Positions 1 through 9,853 of a stretch of 35,688 bases of DNA are shown in pieces. This stretch comes from Paracoccaceae bacterium. GTDB lineage: Bacteria; Pseudomonadota; Alphaproteobacteria; Rhodobacterales; Rhodobacteraceae. Position numbers and translations under genes: made by a program. The stretch spans positions 1 through 35,688 of the forward strand of contig SKKS01000107.1 of assembly GCA_007123625.1 (NCBI GenBank), given 5' to 3'. The first letter of the stretch is position 1. The number at the start of each line of letters is the position of its first letter. A model generated the notes under the pieces. That model was not told the DNA's origin, did not search any database, and worked only from the letters and a program-made list of their open reading frames with translations.

Positions 1-1
1 G

Positions 2-151
2 GACGACATCGCCCCGCATCTGCGCGAACTGGAGCCGAGGGCCGATGAGCTGGGCCAGCGGCTGCGCGACTTGTTCGACCAGTTCGGTGGCCTGCGCGCT
101 TTCCACCCGCCCGAGGTGCTGCCCAACGGCGACATAATTCTGCGCCGCTGA
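2..151 (+). CDS. C-terminal end of an unidentified protein, truncated by window start
   Basis: Open frame DDIAPHLRELEPRADELGQRLRDLFDQFGGLRAFHPPEVLPNGDIILRR* running in from the left edge; stop TGA 149-151. Confidence 0.5.
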   Translation, partial: DDIAPHLRELEPRADELGQRLRDLFDQFGGLRAFHPPEVLPNGDIILRR

Positions 152-285
152 CAGGGCCTCGACTCGCCTGTCCCGGACGATGCGCCCGAGGCCGACCCCG
201 AAGCCGAGCCCCCGCACGTGACAGAGCCGTTCGAACTATAGCCGGTCCGACGGCTGCAGGCGCGCCCGCACCGGTCAGGCCGTGC

Positions 286-495
286 TCAACCCGTCGCGAT
301 CAGCAGCACAACGATCAGCATGCCGATCGCGGCCGGCACCATCACCGCCACCAGCCCCGGCAGGCCAAAATTCATCGCGGCAATAACGATGATGTTGAGA
401 AACACCAGCACTGCCGCCCAGAAGGGCCAAGGCTCTTCGGCGTTACGCCAGTTGCGGTTGGTTTCGGGGGTCGTGATTTTGGTTGTGTCGGTCAT
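286..495 (-). CDS. Tiny membrane protein (69 aa), two predicted hydrophobic segments
   Basis: Hydrophobic composition; similar in sequence and size to the neighbouring 583..780 ORF (EPWxxWxAVLV...GLPGL). Confidence 0.65.
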   Translation of the reverse strand: MTDTTKITTPETNRNWRNAEEPWPFWAAVLVFLNIIVIAAMNFGLPGLVAVMVPAAIGMLIVVLLIATG

Positions 496-582
496 GGCAT
501 TTCCTTTTCAGGTTGTGCCATGATCTAGGATCGCCCCGCCGCGCTGCAGCAGGGCAGATTGCCGCATCCGCAAAAGGTGACG

Positions 583-780
583 TCAGCCCAGGACAACCCA
601 GGACATCACAATCAGCATCACGCCGCTCAGGATCACGCCCAGAACCGCCAGCCCGGGCAGGCCGCCTACCAGTATGCTGCCAACGATCAGAAGGACCGCC
701 ACCAGAACGGCAATCCAGATGCCCCAGGGTTCGGGTTCGCGGTGCGGTGCGGGGCGGGGGGTGGTGTCAGCCATTGTCAT
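583..780 (-). CDS. Tiny membrane protein (65 aa), paralogue of 286..495
   Basis: EPWGIWIAVLV...GGLPGLAVLGVILSGVMLIV; same layout as adjacent ORF. Confidence 0.65.
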   Translation of the reverse strand: MTMADTTPRPAPHREPEPWGIWIAVLVAVLLIVGSILVGGLPGLAVLGVILSGVMLIVMSWVVLG

Positions 781-852
781 GTCCTCCGGACGGGATAGCG
801 CGCGCGTCCGGGACGTTATGCCACAGTGCAGAGGGTATGGGCAACCGCGCGC

Positions 853-1500
853 TCAGCGCAGTAGTTGCGACAGAAAGCCACCCAGATCGTCAGTGTGGTG
901 TTCGATATGCGGCGCCGCAAGCGGCTCGGGCGCGACATGGACGGTGCGCATGCCCATGGCGTGCGGCGCGGCCAGGTTGCGCGGGTCGTCTTCGAACATC
1001 GCCGCCGTGCCGGGGTCTATGGCATCGATCGCAAAGACGGTCTCGAACGCGGCGCGCTCCGGCTTGGGGCGGTAGCCTGCGTGTTCGACCCCATAGACCG
1101 CATCGAACAGCCCCGAAAGCCCGCGCCCTTCCAGTACCCGCCCCGCATAAGGGGCCGAGCCATTGGTGTACACCACCCGCCGCCCGGGCAGCGCTTCGAT
1201 GCGTGCGCGCAGGTCCGGGTCCGGTGCAAGGGCCGAGAAGTCAATGTCATGCACCATTTCCAGATAGTTCTCCGGCGCCATGTCGTGTTCGCGCATCAAT
1301 CCCGCAAGCGTGGTGCCGTGTTCCATCCAGTACTGATGGCGCAGGCGACTGGCGGTGTCGCGATCAACACGCAACGTATTCATGATATACACCGTCATCC
1401 GCACGTCGATCTGATCGAACAGGCGGGTTTCGGGCGGGTACAGGGTGTTGTCGAGATCGAACACCCAAGTGCGGACATGGTGAAAGCGTTCAGCAGGCAT
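853..1500 (-). CDS. HAD-superfamily hydrolase, pyrimidine 5'-nucleotidase type
   Basis: HAD motif I WVFDLDNTLYPPETRLFDQID; YTNGSAPYA motif II; FEDDPRNL motif IV. Start set at MPAERFHH rather than the longer ORF start. Confidence 0.88.
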   Translation of the reverse strand: MPAERFHHVRTWVFDLDNTLYPPETRLFDQIDVRMTVYIMNTLRVDRDTASRLRHQYWMEHGTTLAGLMREHDMAPENYLEMVHDIDFSALAPDPDLRARIEALPGRRVVYTNGSAPYAGRVLEGRGLSGLFDAVYGVEHAGYRPKPERAAFETVFAIDAIDPGTAAMFEDDPRNLAAPHAMGMRTVHVAPEPLAAPHIEHHTDDLGGFLSQLLR

Positions 1501-1615
1501 GCTGGACGATGTAGCGCCCGGCAGCACCCGGCGCAACTGCCGCGACAATGTTAGCGCTTGCGCCTGCCGCGCGGGGCGGGGCATTGTTGCGCATCCGCCG
1601 CGAACGGGATGCCCA

Positions 1616-2269
1616 ATGACCGACCTCAGGACCCAGACCGACGCCTATTCGCTGATCCTCGATGCGATCGACGTGGGCGTCTACAAGCCCGGCGACAGGC
1701 TGGTGGAATCGGAGCTGGCCGAGAGGTTCGGTGTGTCACGCACCCCCATCCGCGAGGCGTTGCAACGGTTGGAGACGCAATCCCTGCTCGCGCGGGACGG
1801 GCGGTCGTTGATCGTGGCGTCGCTGGACCATAACCAGCTCGCCGAGCTTTATGTGGTGCGCGCGGAACTGGAGGGGCTGGCCGCGCGTCTGGCGGCGCGG
1901 CACGCCACCGCCGAAGAAGTCCGCGTGCTGCGCGGCATGGTCGAGGACGACCGCAAGCTTCTGGCCGACCCCGAGGCCATGAGCCGCGCCAACCGCCGGT
2001 TCCACAAGCAGATACATCTGGCGTCGCACAACCGGTACCTGGTACAGCAGCTTGACCTTGTGCATCGGTCGATGGCCTTGCTGGCGACCACGTCCATCGC
2101 CGCCGAAGGGCGCCCGAACGAGACGGTGAGCGAGCATCACGCGATTGTAGAGGCGATTGCCGCAGGCGATGGCGACGGGGCCTATGCGGCGCTGAAGGAC
2201 CATATCTCGCGCGCGTTCGAAACCCGTCTGAAGCTGGACAGCAGAAGCCCGCAGCGCAGCGGCCCCTGA
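1616..2269 (+). CDS. GntR-family transcriptional regulator with FCD domain
   Basis: Winged helix YKPGDRLVESELAERFGVSRTPIREALQRLE followed by FCD-type helical domain (FHKQIHLASHNRYL, EHHAIVEAIAAGD). Confidence 0.92.
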   Translation: MTDLRTQTDAYSLILDAIDVGVYKPGDRLVESELAERFGVSRTPIREALQRLETQSLLARDGRSLIVASLDHNQLAELYVVRAELEGLAARLAARHATAEEVRVLRGMVEDDRKLLADPEAMSRANRRFHKQIHLASHNRYLVQQLDLVHRSMALLATTSIAAEGRPNETVSEHHAIVEAIAAGDGDGAYAALKDHISRAFETRLKLDSRSPQRSGP

Positions 2270-2409
2270 GGTCCGCGCGCCCGTCTGACCGGCGCGCGGC
2301 AGTGCAGAAAACCTGCGCGGTTTCGGGTTGACCGAAGTGTGAGCGCAGACTGCGACTGCGACCGCGTGATGCAGTTTGCCAGTGGGCGGATTTAGCATAT
2401 AACCCGCAC

Positions 2410-4395
2410 ATGATCATAGAAATCGGACATTTCGCGCTGATCCTCGCCTTCGCGGTGGCGCTCGCGCAATCCCTGGTGCCGCTGGTGGGCGCTCACAAGG
2501 GCTGGTCGGACTGGATGGCGGTGGCGCGGCCCATGGCTTCGGCGCAGTTTTTCCTGATTGCCGTGAGTTTCATGGCGCTCACATGGGCGTTTGTGACCTC
2601 GGACTTCTCGGTCCGGCTGGTGGTGTCGAACTCGCATACCGCGAAGCCGTTGATCTACAAGATTTCGGGGGTGTGGGGGAATCACGAGGGTTCGATGCTC
2701 TTGTGGGTGCTGATCCTGACGTTGTTCGGGGCGTGCGCCGCCTGGTTCGGGGCGAATCTGCCAGCGACCCTGCAGGCGCGGGTTCTGGCGGTGCAATCCT
2801 CGATCACCGCCGCATTCATGGCCTTTACCATATTCACGTCGAACCCGTTCGAGCGCATGGCTTTTCCGCCCTTCGACGGGCGCGATCTGAACCCCCTGTT
2901 GCAGGACCCGGCCTTGGCATTGCACCCGCCGTTCCTGTACCTGGGCTATGTGGGGCTGAGCATGGCGTTCAGCTTTGCCGTGGCCGCGCTGATCGAGGGG
3001 CGGGTCGATGCCGCGTGGGGGCGCTGGGTGCGGCCCTGGACGCTGGCGGCCTGGGTGTTCCTGACCATCGGCATCGCGCTTGGGTCCTGGTGGGCGTACT
3101 ATGAGCTGGGTTGGGGTGGGTTCTGGTTCTGGGATCCGGTGGAGAATGCCAGCCTCATGCCGTGGCTGTTTGCGGCGGCGCTGCTGCATTCGGCCATCGT
3201 GGTCGAAAAGCGCGAGGCGCTGAAAAGCTGGACCATCCTGCTGGCGATCCTGGCTTTCGGCTTTTCGCTGATCGGCACGTTCATCGTGCGGTCTGGGCTG
3301 CTGACCTCGGTGCATGCCTTTGCGATGGACCCGGAACGCGGGGTGTTCATCCTGTTCATACTGGCGTTCTTCATGGGCGGCGCGCTGACATTGTTCGCCG
3401 CGCGGGCGAATGTGATGGAGGCCAAGGGCGTGTTTTCCACCGTCAGTCGCGAATCTGCGCTGGTGATCAACAACGTGCTGCTGGCAGTGTCATCCTTTGT
3501 GGTGTTCGTGGGGACCATGTGGCCGCTGATCGCGGAAATGCTGTTCGACCGGGTGTTGTCGGTGGGGCCGCCGTTCTTCAATACGGCGTTCACGCCCTTC
3601 ATGGTGGCGCTGGCGATGGTTCTGCCGATTGGCGCGATGCTGCCGTGGAAGCGCGGCAATCTGGGCCGCGCGGTGCGGCCGCTCGTTGGGCTGGCGGCCT
3701 TTGCAGTGGCGATGGGCGCGCTGGTCTGGGCGATGCAGACGGGGGGCTCTGTTCTGGTGCCGGTGGGCGTGGCGCTGGGCCTCTGGGTGGTGCTGGGCGC
3801 GGGCGCCGACCTGTGGTCGCGCACCGGCCGGGGCGCCGTGGCCGGGCGGCTGGGCCGGCTGGGCCGTTTGCCCCGCGCGGACTGGGGCAAGGCTGTGGCG
3901 CATTCGGGCATGGGCGTGGCGGTGTTTGCCGTGGCGGCCCTTGTCGGCTGGGAAACCGAAGACATTCGCGTGGTGCACGACGGCGAAAGCTGGCGCCACG
4001 GGGCCTATGAACTGACCCTTCAGGACGTGCAGCGGGTGCAGGGGCCGAATTTCACCTCGACCATGGCGTTCGTCGATTTCGTGCGCGACGATGGCGTGAC
4101 CGGACAGGTGCGCCCGGAGAAACGTATCTATCCGGCCGCAGGGATGCCGACCACGCAGGTCGGGCTACGCTACGGGTTGACGCATGATCTGTATGTCGTG
4201 ATGGGCGATCCGCAGGATGGCGGCGGCTGGGCGATCCGCACGCATATCAAGCCCTTTGCCAACTGGCTGTGGTTCGGCTGTGCGCTGATGGCACTGGGCG
4301 GCCTGCTGAGTCTGAGCGACCGGCGCTACCGGGTCGCGGCAGGGGCGGCAAAAGCGGGCGGAAAGGGGCCGCGCGACGCGGTGCCGGCGGAATGA
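2410..4395 (+). CDS. ccmF: Cytochrome c biogenesis heme lyase subunit CcmF
   Basis: Typical CcmF sequence: [42 protein letters not shown] tryptophan-rich motif, [12 protein letters not shown]. Confidence 0.97.
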   Translation: MIIEIGHFALILAFAVALAQSLVPLVGAHKGWSDWMAVARPMASAQFFLIAVSFMALTWAFVTSDFSVRLVVSNSHTAKPLIYKISGVWGNHEGSMLLWVLILTLFGACAAWFGANLPATLQARVLAVQSSITAAFMAFTIFTSNPFERMAFPPFDGRDLNPLLQDPALALHPPFLYLGYVGLSMAFSFAVAALIEGRVDAAWGRWVRPWTLAAWVFLTIGIALGSWWAYYELGWGGFWFWDPVENASLMPWLFAAALLHSAIVVEKREALKSWTILLAILAFGFSLIGTFIVRSGLLTSVHAFAMDPERGVFILFILAFFMGGALTLFAARANVMEAKGVFSTVSRESALVINNVLLAVSSFVVFVGTMWPLIAEMLFDRVLSVGPPFFNTAFTPFMVALAMVLPIGAMLPWKRGNLGRAVRPLVGLAAFAVAMGALVWAMQTGGSVLVPVGVALGLWVVLGAGADLWSRTGRGAVAGRLGRLGRLPRADWGKAVAHSGMGVAVFAVAALVGWETEDIRVVHDGESWRHGAYELTLQDVQRVQGPNFTSTMAFVDFVRDDGVTGQVRPEKRIYPAAGMPTTQVGLRYGLTHDLYVVMGDPQDGGGWAIRTHIKPFANWLWFGCALMALGGLLSLSDRRYRVAAGAAKAGGKGPRDAVPAE

Positions 4396-4892
4396 GCGGG
4401 CTGCGGGCGATCGCGTGGGCGCTGGCGGTTTGCGTGCCGCTGCTGCTGGGCGCAGGGCTGATCGGGGGTGTTGCGCTGGCCGGGCCGCAACCGGACGAGG
4501 TTCTGGACGATCCGGCGCTGGAAGCACGCGCGCGGGCGCTGTCGGCCGATTTGCGCTGCCTTGTCTGCCGCAACGAATCGATCGACGAATCCAATGCCGA
4601 TCTGGCGCGCGACATGCGCCTGCTGGTGCGAGAACGCCTGCTTGAAGGCGACAGCGATGCGCAGGTGCTCGCCTTTGTCGTGGACCGCTACGGCGAATTC
4701 GTGCTGCTGCGCCCCACCACCGAAGGCGCGAACATGATCCTGTGGATCAGCGCCCCGGCGATGCTGCTGCTGGCGCTGATCTCGGCGGGGGTATATCTGC
4801 GGCGGCGCGAAGCTGCGCCCGACATCGGCCCCGACGAGTTGTCCAAGGAGGAACGCGCGCGGCTGGATTCGCTTCTGCGCGACGAAGGCTGA
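4392..4892 (+). CDS. ccmH: Cytochrome c maturation protein CcmH
   Basis: [23 protein letters not shown] (CcmH LRCxxC motif), N- and C-terminal TM segments; ATGA overlap with ccmF stop. Confidence 0.95.
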   Translation: MSGLRAIAWALAVCVPLLLGAGLIGGVALAGPQPDEVLDDPALEARARALSADLRCLVCRNESIDESNADLARDMRLLVRERLLEGDSDAQVLAFVVDRYGEFVLLRPTTEGANMILWISAPAMLLLALISAGVYLRRREAAPDIGPDELSKEERARLDSLLRDEG

Positions 4893-4908
4893 GGCGCAGG
4901 CGTGGTCA

Positions 4909-4947
4909 AGGGGGGCTGTCAGCCCCCCTCTTGCCCGTTCCGGGCAA
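4909..4947 (+). terminator. Two consecutive perfect inverted repeats, possible terminator or intergenic repeat element
   Basis: AGGGGGGCTG-T-CAGCCCCCCT (4909-4929) followed by TTGCCCG-TTC-CGGGCAA (4931-4947) between ccmH and dapE. Confidence 0.6.
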
Positions 4948-4991
4948 TTCACCCCCCGAGGATATTTGTGCACAGATGATGGGGGTAAGGG

Positions 4992-6155
4992 GTGGAACAG
5001 CTTGATCCGGTGGCGTTGACGGCGGCGCTGGTCCGCTGCCCGTCCGTCACGCCCGCAGAAGGCGGCGCCCTGACGCTGCTGGCCGGGGTGCTGGGGGCGG
5101 CGGGCTTCGCGTGCGAGCGGGTGGACCGGGGTGGGGTCGCGAACCTGTTCGCACGCTGGGGGCCGAAGGGCGCTGCGCGCAGCTTCGGGTTTAACGGCCA
5201 TACTGATGTGGTGCCCGTGGGCGATGCGGGGGCGTGGCGCGTTGACCCGTTCGGGGGCACGGTTGCGGATGGCCGCGTCTGGGGGCGCGGTGCATGTGAC
5301 ATGAAATCGGGCGTGGCGGCCTTTGTGGCAGCGGCGGTGGATTTCGTGCGCGCGACACCCCCCGAAGGCGCAGTCGTGCTGACCATCACCGGCGACGAGG
5401 AGGGCCCCGCGACCGACGGCACGGTGGCGCTTCTGGACTGGATGGCCGCCACGGGCGAGCGGATGGATGTCTGCGTGGTGGGCGAGCCGACCTGTCCCGA
5501 CACTTTTGGCGACATGGTCAAGATCGGACGCCGGGGGTCCCTGACCGCGACGATCACGGCAACCGGGCGGCAGGGGCATGCGGCGTATCCCCACAAGGCG
5601 CTGAACCCGTTGCCGTCGCTGGTGGCGCTGCTGGACCGTCTTGCGCGCGCAGAACTGGATGGCGGGACCGAGGCGTTCGACCCGTCGACCCTGGCGCTGA
5701 CCACGGTGGATGTGGGCAACCCTGCCTCGAACGTGATTCCGGCGCAGGGGCGGGCGGTGCTGAACATTCGCTTCAACGACCGTCACACGGGTGCGTCGCT
5801 GGAGGCGTGGTTGCGGGACGAGGCGGCAGCGGTGACCGCCGCGACCGGGACCGCCCTTGCTCTGGAGGTGCGTGTGTCGGGCGAGGCGTTCCTGACCCCG
5901 CCTGGGCCGTTGTCGGATCTGGTGGTGCGGGCGGTGGCGGAGGAAACCGGTGTGACGCCGGTGCTGTCGACCTCGGGCGGGACGTCGGATGCGCGGTTCA
6001 TCCGCGCCCATTGCCCGGTGGTCGAGTTCGGGTTGGTGGGCAATTCCATGCACCAGGTGGACGAATCCGCCGAGATCGACCAGATTGTGGCGCTCAAGGC
6101 GGTCTATGGCCGGATTTTGCAGGCGTATTTCAACGGGGGGCAGGATGGTGCTTGA
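4992..6155 (+). CDS. dapE: Succinyl-diaminopimelate desuccinylase (M20 peptidase), GTG start
   Basis: [80 protein letters not shown]. Confidence 0.95.
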   Translation: MEQLDPVALTAALVRCPSVTPAEGGALTLLAGVLGAAGFACERVDRGGVANLFARWGPKGAARSFGFNGHTDVVPVGDAGAWRVDPFGGTVADGRVWGRGACDMKSGVAAFVAAAVDFVRATPPEGAVVLTITGDEEGPATDGTVALLDWMAATGERMDVCVVGEPTCPDTFGDMVKIGRRGSLTATITATGRQGHAAYPHKALNPLPSLVALLDRLARAELDGGTEAFDPSTLALTTVDVGNPASNVIPAQGRAVLNIRFNDRHTGASLEAWLRDEAAAVTAATGTALALEVRVSGEAFLTPPGPLSDLVVRAVAEETGVTPVLSTSGGTSDARFIRAHCPVVEFGLVGNSMHQVDESAEIDQIVALKAVYGRILQAYFNGGQDGA

Positions 6156-6567
6156 GATTGTGCGCAGCGATGACCTTGAGACCTGTTGGGACCTGCGCCG
6201 CGAGGTGTTCATCGACGAGCAGTCGGTGTCCGATGCCGACGAGCGCGATGGCCGCGATGACGAAGCGATCCATCTGCTGGCGCGCTGGGCGGGCCGTCCG
6301 GTGGGCACGGCGCGGATTCTGGTGACCGGGAGCACCGGCAAGATCGGGCGCGTGTGCGTGCGGCGCACGGCGCGGGGGCAGGGGATCGGCGCGGCCTTGA
6401 TTCGCGCCGCAGTGGCCGAGCTTGCCGCGATGGACGGGATCGAGGCCGCGGTGTTGGGCGCGCAGACCCATGCGCTGCGGTTCTACGAGCGGCTGGGCTT
6501 CCTGGCCGAGGGGCCCGAGTTCATGGACGCGGGCATCGCCCACCGGATGATGCGGCGCGCGGTGTAG
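6145..6567 (+). CDS. GNAT-family N-acetyltransferase
   Basis: [23 protein letters not shown] (acetyl-CoA motif A), [33 protein letters not shown]; overlaps the dapE 3' end. Confidence 0.88.
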   Translation: MVLEIVRSDDLETCWDLRREVFIDEQSVSDADERDGRDDEAIHLLARWAGRPVGTARILVTGSTGKIGRVCVRRTARGQGIGAALIRAAVAELAAMDGIEAAVLGAQTHALRFYERLGFLAEGPEFMDAGIAHRMMRRAV

Positions 6568-6582
6568 GGGCGCGGCAGGGTA

Positions 6583-7008
6583 TCAGGCGGCGGCCTGCGT
6601 CGCGATGGCGTGGATACGCCCGACCATGGCGCGCAGCCCGTTCGAGCGTTGCGACGACAGGTGTTCATCCAGCCCCAGCCTTGCAAGCTGCGCCTGTGCA
6701 TCGATCGCCGCCGCATCGCTCAGCGTCTGGCCTGAATAGAGCGCGTGCAGCACGGCGATCAGCCCGCGCACGATCATGGCGTCGCTGTCGCCCCGGAAAT
6801 CGAACCGCGCCTGCGGGCCGGTCCCGTCGATCAGCGGCTGGATCCAGACCTGGCTGGCGCAGCCGTCGACCTTGTTGGCGGGCACCTTGAGCGCGTCCTC
6901 CATCGGCGGCATGGCGCGGCCAAGCTCGATCACATGGCGGTAGCGTTCCTCCCAGTCGTCGAGGAACTCGAAGGTTTCGGCGATTTCTTCGAATGCGGCG
7001 CTGGTCAT
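6583..7008 (-). CDS. sufE: SufE family Fe-S cluster / cysteine desulfuration protein
   Basis: MPPMEDALKVPANKVDGCASQVWIQ with catalytic-type Cys; SDAMIVRGLIAVLHALYSG; start set at MTSAAFEE. Confidence 0.9.
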   Translation of the reverse strand: MTSAAFEEIAETFEFLDDWEERYRHVIELGRAMPPMEDALKVPANKVDGCASQVWIQPLIDGTGPQARFDFRGDSDAMIVRGLIAVLHALYSGQTLSDAAAIDAQAQLARLGLDEHLSSQRSNGLRAMVGRIHAIATQAAA

Positions 7009-7159
7009 TGGGGCCTTCCGTTGCTTCATTCCTGACTTAGGCGCGCAGGCGCGTCAGGTCCAGTCCCCAGACACTTCGCACACGCCTGCAAAGCGTTGTG
7101 GCGGGTTTTCAAAGCGACCGGATTGCGCTAACCCGGTGCAAGGATGAAATGAGGGGCGC

Positions 7160-7633
7160 ATGATGTACAGACCGCTGTTGGCCGGGATGGCGCTGGTGCT
7201 GGCACTTGGTGGATGCGCGTCCATTCGCGATTCGCGGGTCAACCCGTTCAACTGGTTCGGTCAGTCTTCGGAGGTCGCGACCCTGACGCCGGACGGAGGC
7301 TGGACCACACAGCTTGATAACCGCGCGCTGGCCGCCGAGATCAGCGACATGGCGGTCGAGCGTTACCCCGGCGGGGCGATCATCCGCGCCGCGGGGATCA
7401 TGCCCACGCAAGGGTGGTGGGATGCCGAGCTGGTGGCGCAGAACGAGGGGCGGCCACTGGATGGTGTACTCACCTACGAATTCCGCGTTGCAGCGCCGCG
7501 CACCCAGACCCGCGTATCCACGCCCCAGTCGCGCACGGTCAGTGCCGGGCTCCGGATCACCGACAGGCGGCTGGACGGGGTGCGCACCATTGTCGTGCGC
7601 GGGGCGCAGAACGCACGCAGTGTCCGGCGCTGA
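7160..7633 (+). CDS. Putative outer-membrane lipoprotein of unknown function
   Basis: Signal peptide with lipobox LALGGCAS; no other family recognised. Confidence 0.8.
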   Translation: MMYRPLLAGMALVLALGGCASIRDSRVNPFNWFGQSSEVATLTPDGGWTTQLDNRALAAEISDMAVERYPGGAIIRAAGIMPTQGWWDAELVAQNEGRPLDGVLTYEFRVAAPRTQTRVSTPQSRTVSAGLRITDRRLDGVRTIVVRGAQNARSVRR

Positions 7634-8216
7634 CACTGGCGGTTCCTGCGCGACGCCGTTGATGCGGGCCTGACTGGCAGCCGGTTGATGTCGGCGAGTG
7701 CGGGCGTCACCGCTTCCGCGCCGTCTACCGGACAGGCTTCGATTTCCTGCGCGGCTGCGGTTCCCGCGCGGAGTTTTGCCGCCCGATCCGGGTTGGCGTG
7801 ACCGTCCGGTGCGCCAGGTGATCTTGCGGCTGTCAGATCCCGCGACCAACGACATTGTCCTTGACCTGATGAGCACCCTTACGGGAATTGCCTGCGCGCC
7901 GGGATCACAACCTCTGGGAAAACCGCATGCGCGGACGGGATGAGCGCCATTTTGGGGCGCAGTTGTCGGCGCGGGTTGCCCCCGGTTCATGCCTTGATGC
8001 CCAGCCGATTCAGTGCGCAGCGTGCCCTGTGGAAATTTCGCTTGTTTAAAGTGCAAAGCAAACCTAAACTGCATTCATAATACGCAATTTTATCTGGTGC
8101 GCCGTCTTCCTGTGTTTTTCTGGCGGTGAAAGTAGCGTTCGACTGCACACGGTTTAACCACAGCTTGTCGGCGGTGTTCCGAATGCCGACCCAACAAACG
8201 CTGCACGGAGGATCAG

Positions 8217-9305
8217 ATGGATCGTCGCACATTTCTTTCTACTTCGGCCCTGGGCGCGGTCGGCGCCGGCGTGGCCGCGCCGCGCGTGGCACGGGCGCAG
8301 GACACTTTCAACTGGCGCATGACCAACAGCTACGGCCCGACGGCGCCGTTCTACACTGTGGGTCCAGGCAGCCCGACGGACATCATCCAGAAGATCCGGA
8401 TCATGTCCGGCGGTCGGCTGAACATCCAGCACTTTGCGGCGGGCGAACTGATCCCGGCGTTCGAGGGCTTCGATGCCGTCCAGCAGGGCGTGGTCGAGAT
8501 GAACGCCTCGAACAGCTATTTCTGGTCGGGCAACACATTCGCGGCACAGTATTTCACCACCGTTCCCTTCGGCATGTCGTACATGGGCCACATGGCGTGG
8601 CTTTTTCACGGCGGCGGTCTGGAGCTGTGGCAGGAAGTCTATGAGCCGTTCGGTCTGGTTGCCTTCCCGATGAATTCCACCGGCGTGCAGATGACCGGCT
8701 GGTTCCGCGAACCGGTCGAGGATGTTGGCCAGCTGAACGGGTTGCGGATGCGCATTCCGGGGCTGGCCGGGCGCGTCTATGCGGCACTTGGCGTCGATAC
8801 CCGCCTGCTGCCGGGCGGCGAGATCTTCCCGGCGCTGGAACGCGGCGTGATCGATGCGGCCGAATTCGTCGGCCCCTATCAGGACCGTGCGCTGGGTCTG
8901 CACCAGGCGGCGAAGTTCTATCACACCTCGGGGTGGCATGAACCGGCGACCACGGGCGAGTTGCTGATTTCCAAGACGGCGTGGGAAAGCCTTCCCGAAG
9001 ACCTGCAGATGATTGTCAGGCAGGCATCGCAGGCGGCGTGTCTGGAAAGCCTCATCTGGTCGGAATCAGTGAACGGCCCCGCGCTGACCGATCTGGTCAC
9101 AAACCACGGCGTGACGGCGGCCCCGCTGCCGCCATCGGTGATCAGCGCCCTGCGCGAAGCCACCATGGACACGCTGGAAACCGAGGCCAACGCTTCCGAG
9201 ATCGTACGCAAGGTGCATGACAGCTATTTCGCGTTCAAGGCCGACCACGACGGCTGGGCCAGGATCAGCGAGGTGTCCTGGTTCAAGGACATTCTGGAAA
9301 TGTGA
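8217..9305 (+). CDS. TRAP transporter substrate-binding protein (DctP family), twin-arginine-like signal
   Basis: MDRRTFLSTSALGAVGAGVAAPRVARAQ signal; TRAP P-subunit features (EVYEPFGLVAFPMNSTGVQMTGWFREPV, LRMRIPGLAGRVYAALG); followed by Q and M subunits. Confidence 0.93.
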   Translation: MDRRTFLSTSALGAVGAGVAAPRVARAQDTFNWRMTNSYGPTAPFYTVGPGSPTDIIQKIRIMSGGRLNIQHFAAGELIPAFEGFDAVQQGVVEMNASNSYFWSGNTFAAQYFTTVPFGMSYMGHMAWLFHGGGLELWQEVYEPFGLVAFPMNSTGVQMTGWFREPVEDVGQLNGLRMRIPGLAGRVYAALGVDTRLLPGGEIFPALERGVIDAAEFVGPYQDRALGLHQAAKFYHTSGWHEPATTGELLISKTAWESLPEDLQMIVRQASQAACLESLIWSESVNGPALTDLVTNHGVTAAPLPPSVISALREATMDTLETEANASEIVRKVHDSYFAFKADHDGWARISEVSWFKDILEM

Positions 9306-9310
9306 TCCGC

Positions 9311-9826
9311 ATGAAACCGGCTGTCACGCGTATCGTGCTGTTTCTCGAAGCGATAGTGAAGGGATTCGGCATTCTGGCTGCATGGACCTGCGTGGCGCTG
9401 GTGCTGCTGGTGGCGGGCGACGTTTTCGCCCGCTACCTGTTCCGCACCGGTGCGGTCTGGGCGCAGGAATTGCAGTGGCACCTGATTTCGCCCATCGCGC
9501 TGTTCGGCATGTCCTATGCGCTGTTCTCGGGCGAGCAGGTGCGGGTGGACGTGCTGTTCGACCGTTTTGGCCCCGCCGTGCAACGTGGCATCGAGATCCT
9601 TGGCGGGGTGTTGATGATCGGCTTCGGCGTGGCCATGGTCAAGCTGTCGCTGCCTTGGGTCGAAATGTCCTATGCGCGCGGCGAAGGATCGCCCAACCCT
9701 GGCGGCCTGCCGTGGCGGTTTGCGCTCAAGGCACTGATTCCCATCGGGTTCGCGCTGCTTGCGATTCAAGGTCTGGCCCATGTGCTGCGTCAGGTGTTCG
9801 CGCTGCCACCGCGCAAGCACGCATGA
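9311..9826 (+). CDS. TRAP transporter small permease (DctQ family)
   Basis: Four hydrophobic segments, FARYLFRTGAVWAQELQWHLISPIALFGMSYAL; between P and M subunits. Possible alternative GTG start at 9302. Confidence 0.92.
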   Translation: MKPAVTRIVLFLEAIVKGFGILAAWTCVALVLLVAGDVFARYLFRTGAVWAQELQWHLISPIALFGMSYALFSGEQVRVDVLFDRFGPAVQRGIEILGGVLMIGFGVAMVKLSLPWVEMSYARGEGSPNPGGLPWRFALKALIPIGFALLAIQGLAHVLRQVFALPPRKHA

Positions 9827-9853
9827 TCGTCCAGAAACAAGGATAAAGTCTCC

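Noticed and set aside
4326-6368. 680-aa minus-strand ORF opposite ccmH/dapE
   Set aside because: Shadow ORF of high-GC coding sequence; composition rich in R/P/H/Q and no domain motifs, while the plus strand encodes clear CcmH and DapE.
7634-8216. Long gap with short ORFs; one minus-strand ORF ends NFHRARCALNRLGIKA, vaguely like a LysR helix-turn-helix, and a plus frame reads FRAVYRTGFDFLRG
   Set aside because: Too short and too weak to call a family; could be pseudogene debris but I cannot support a specific assignment.
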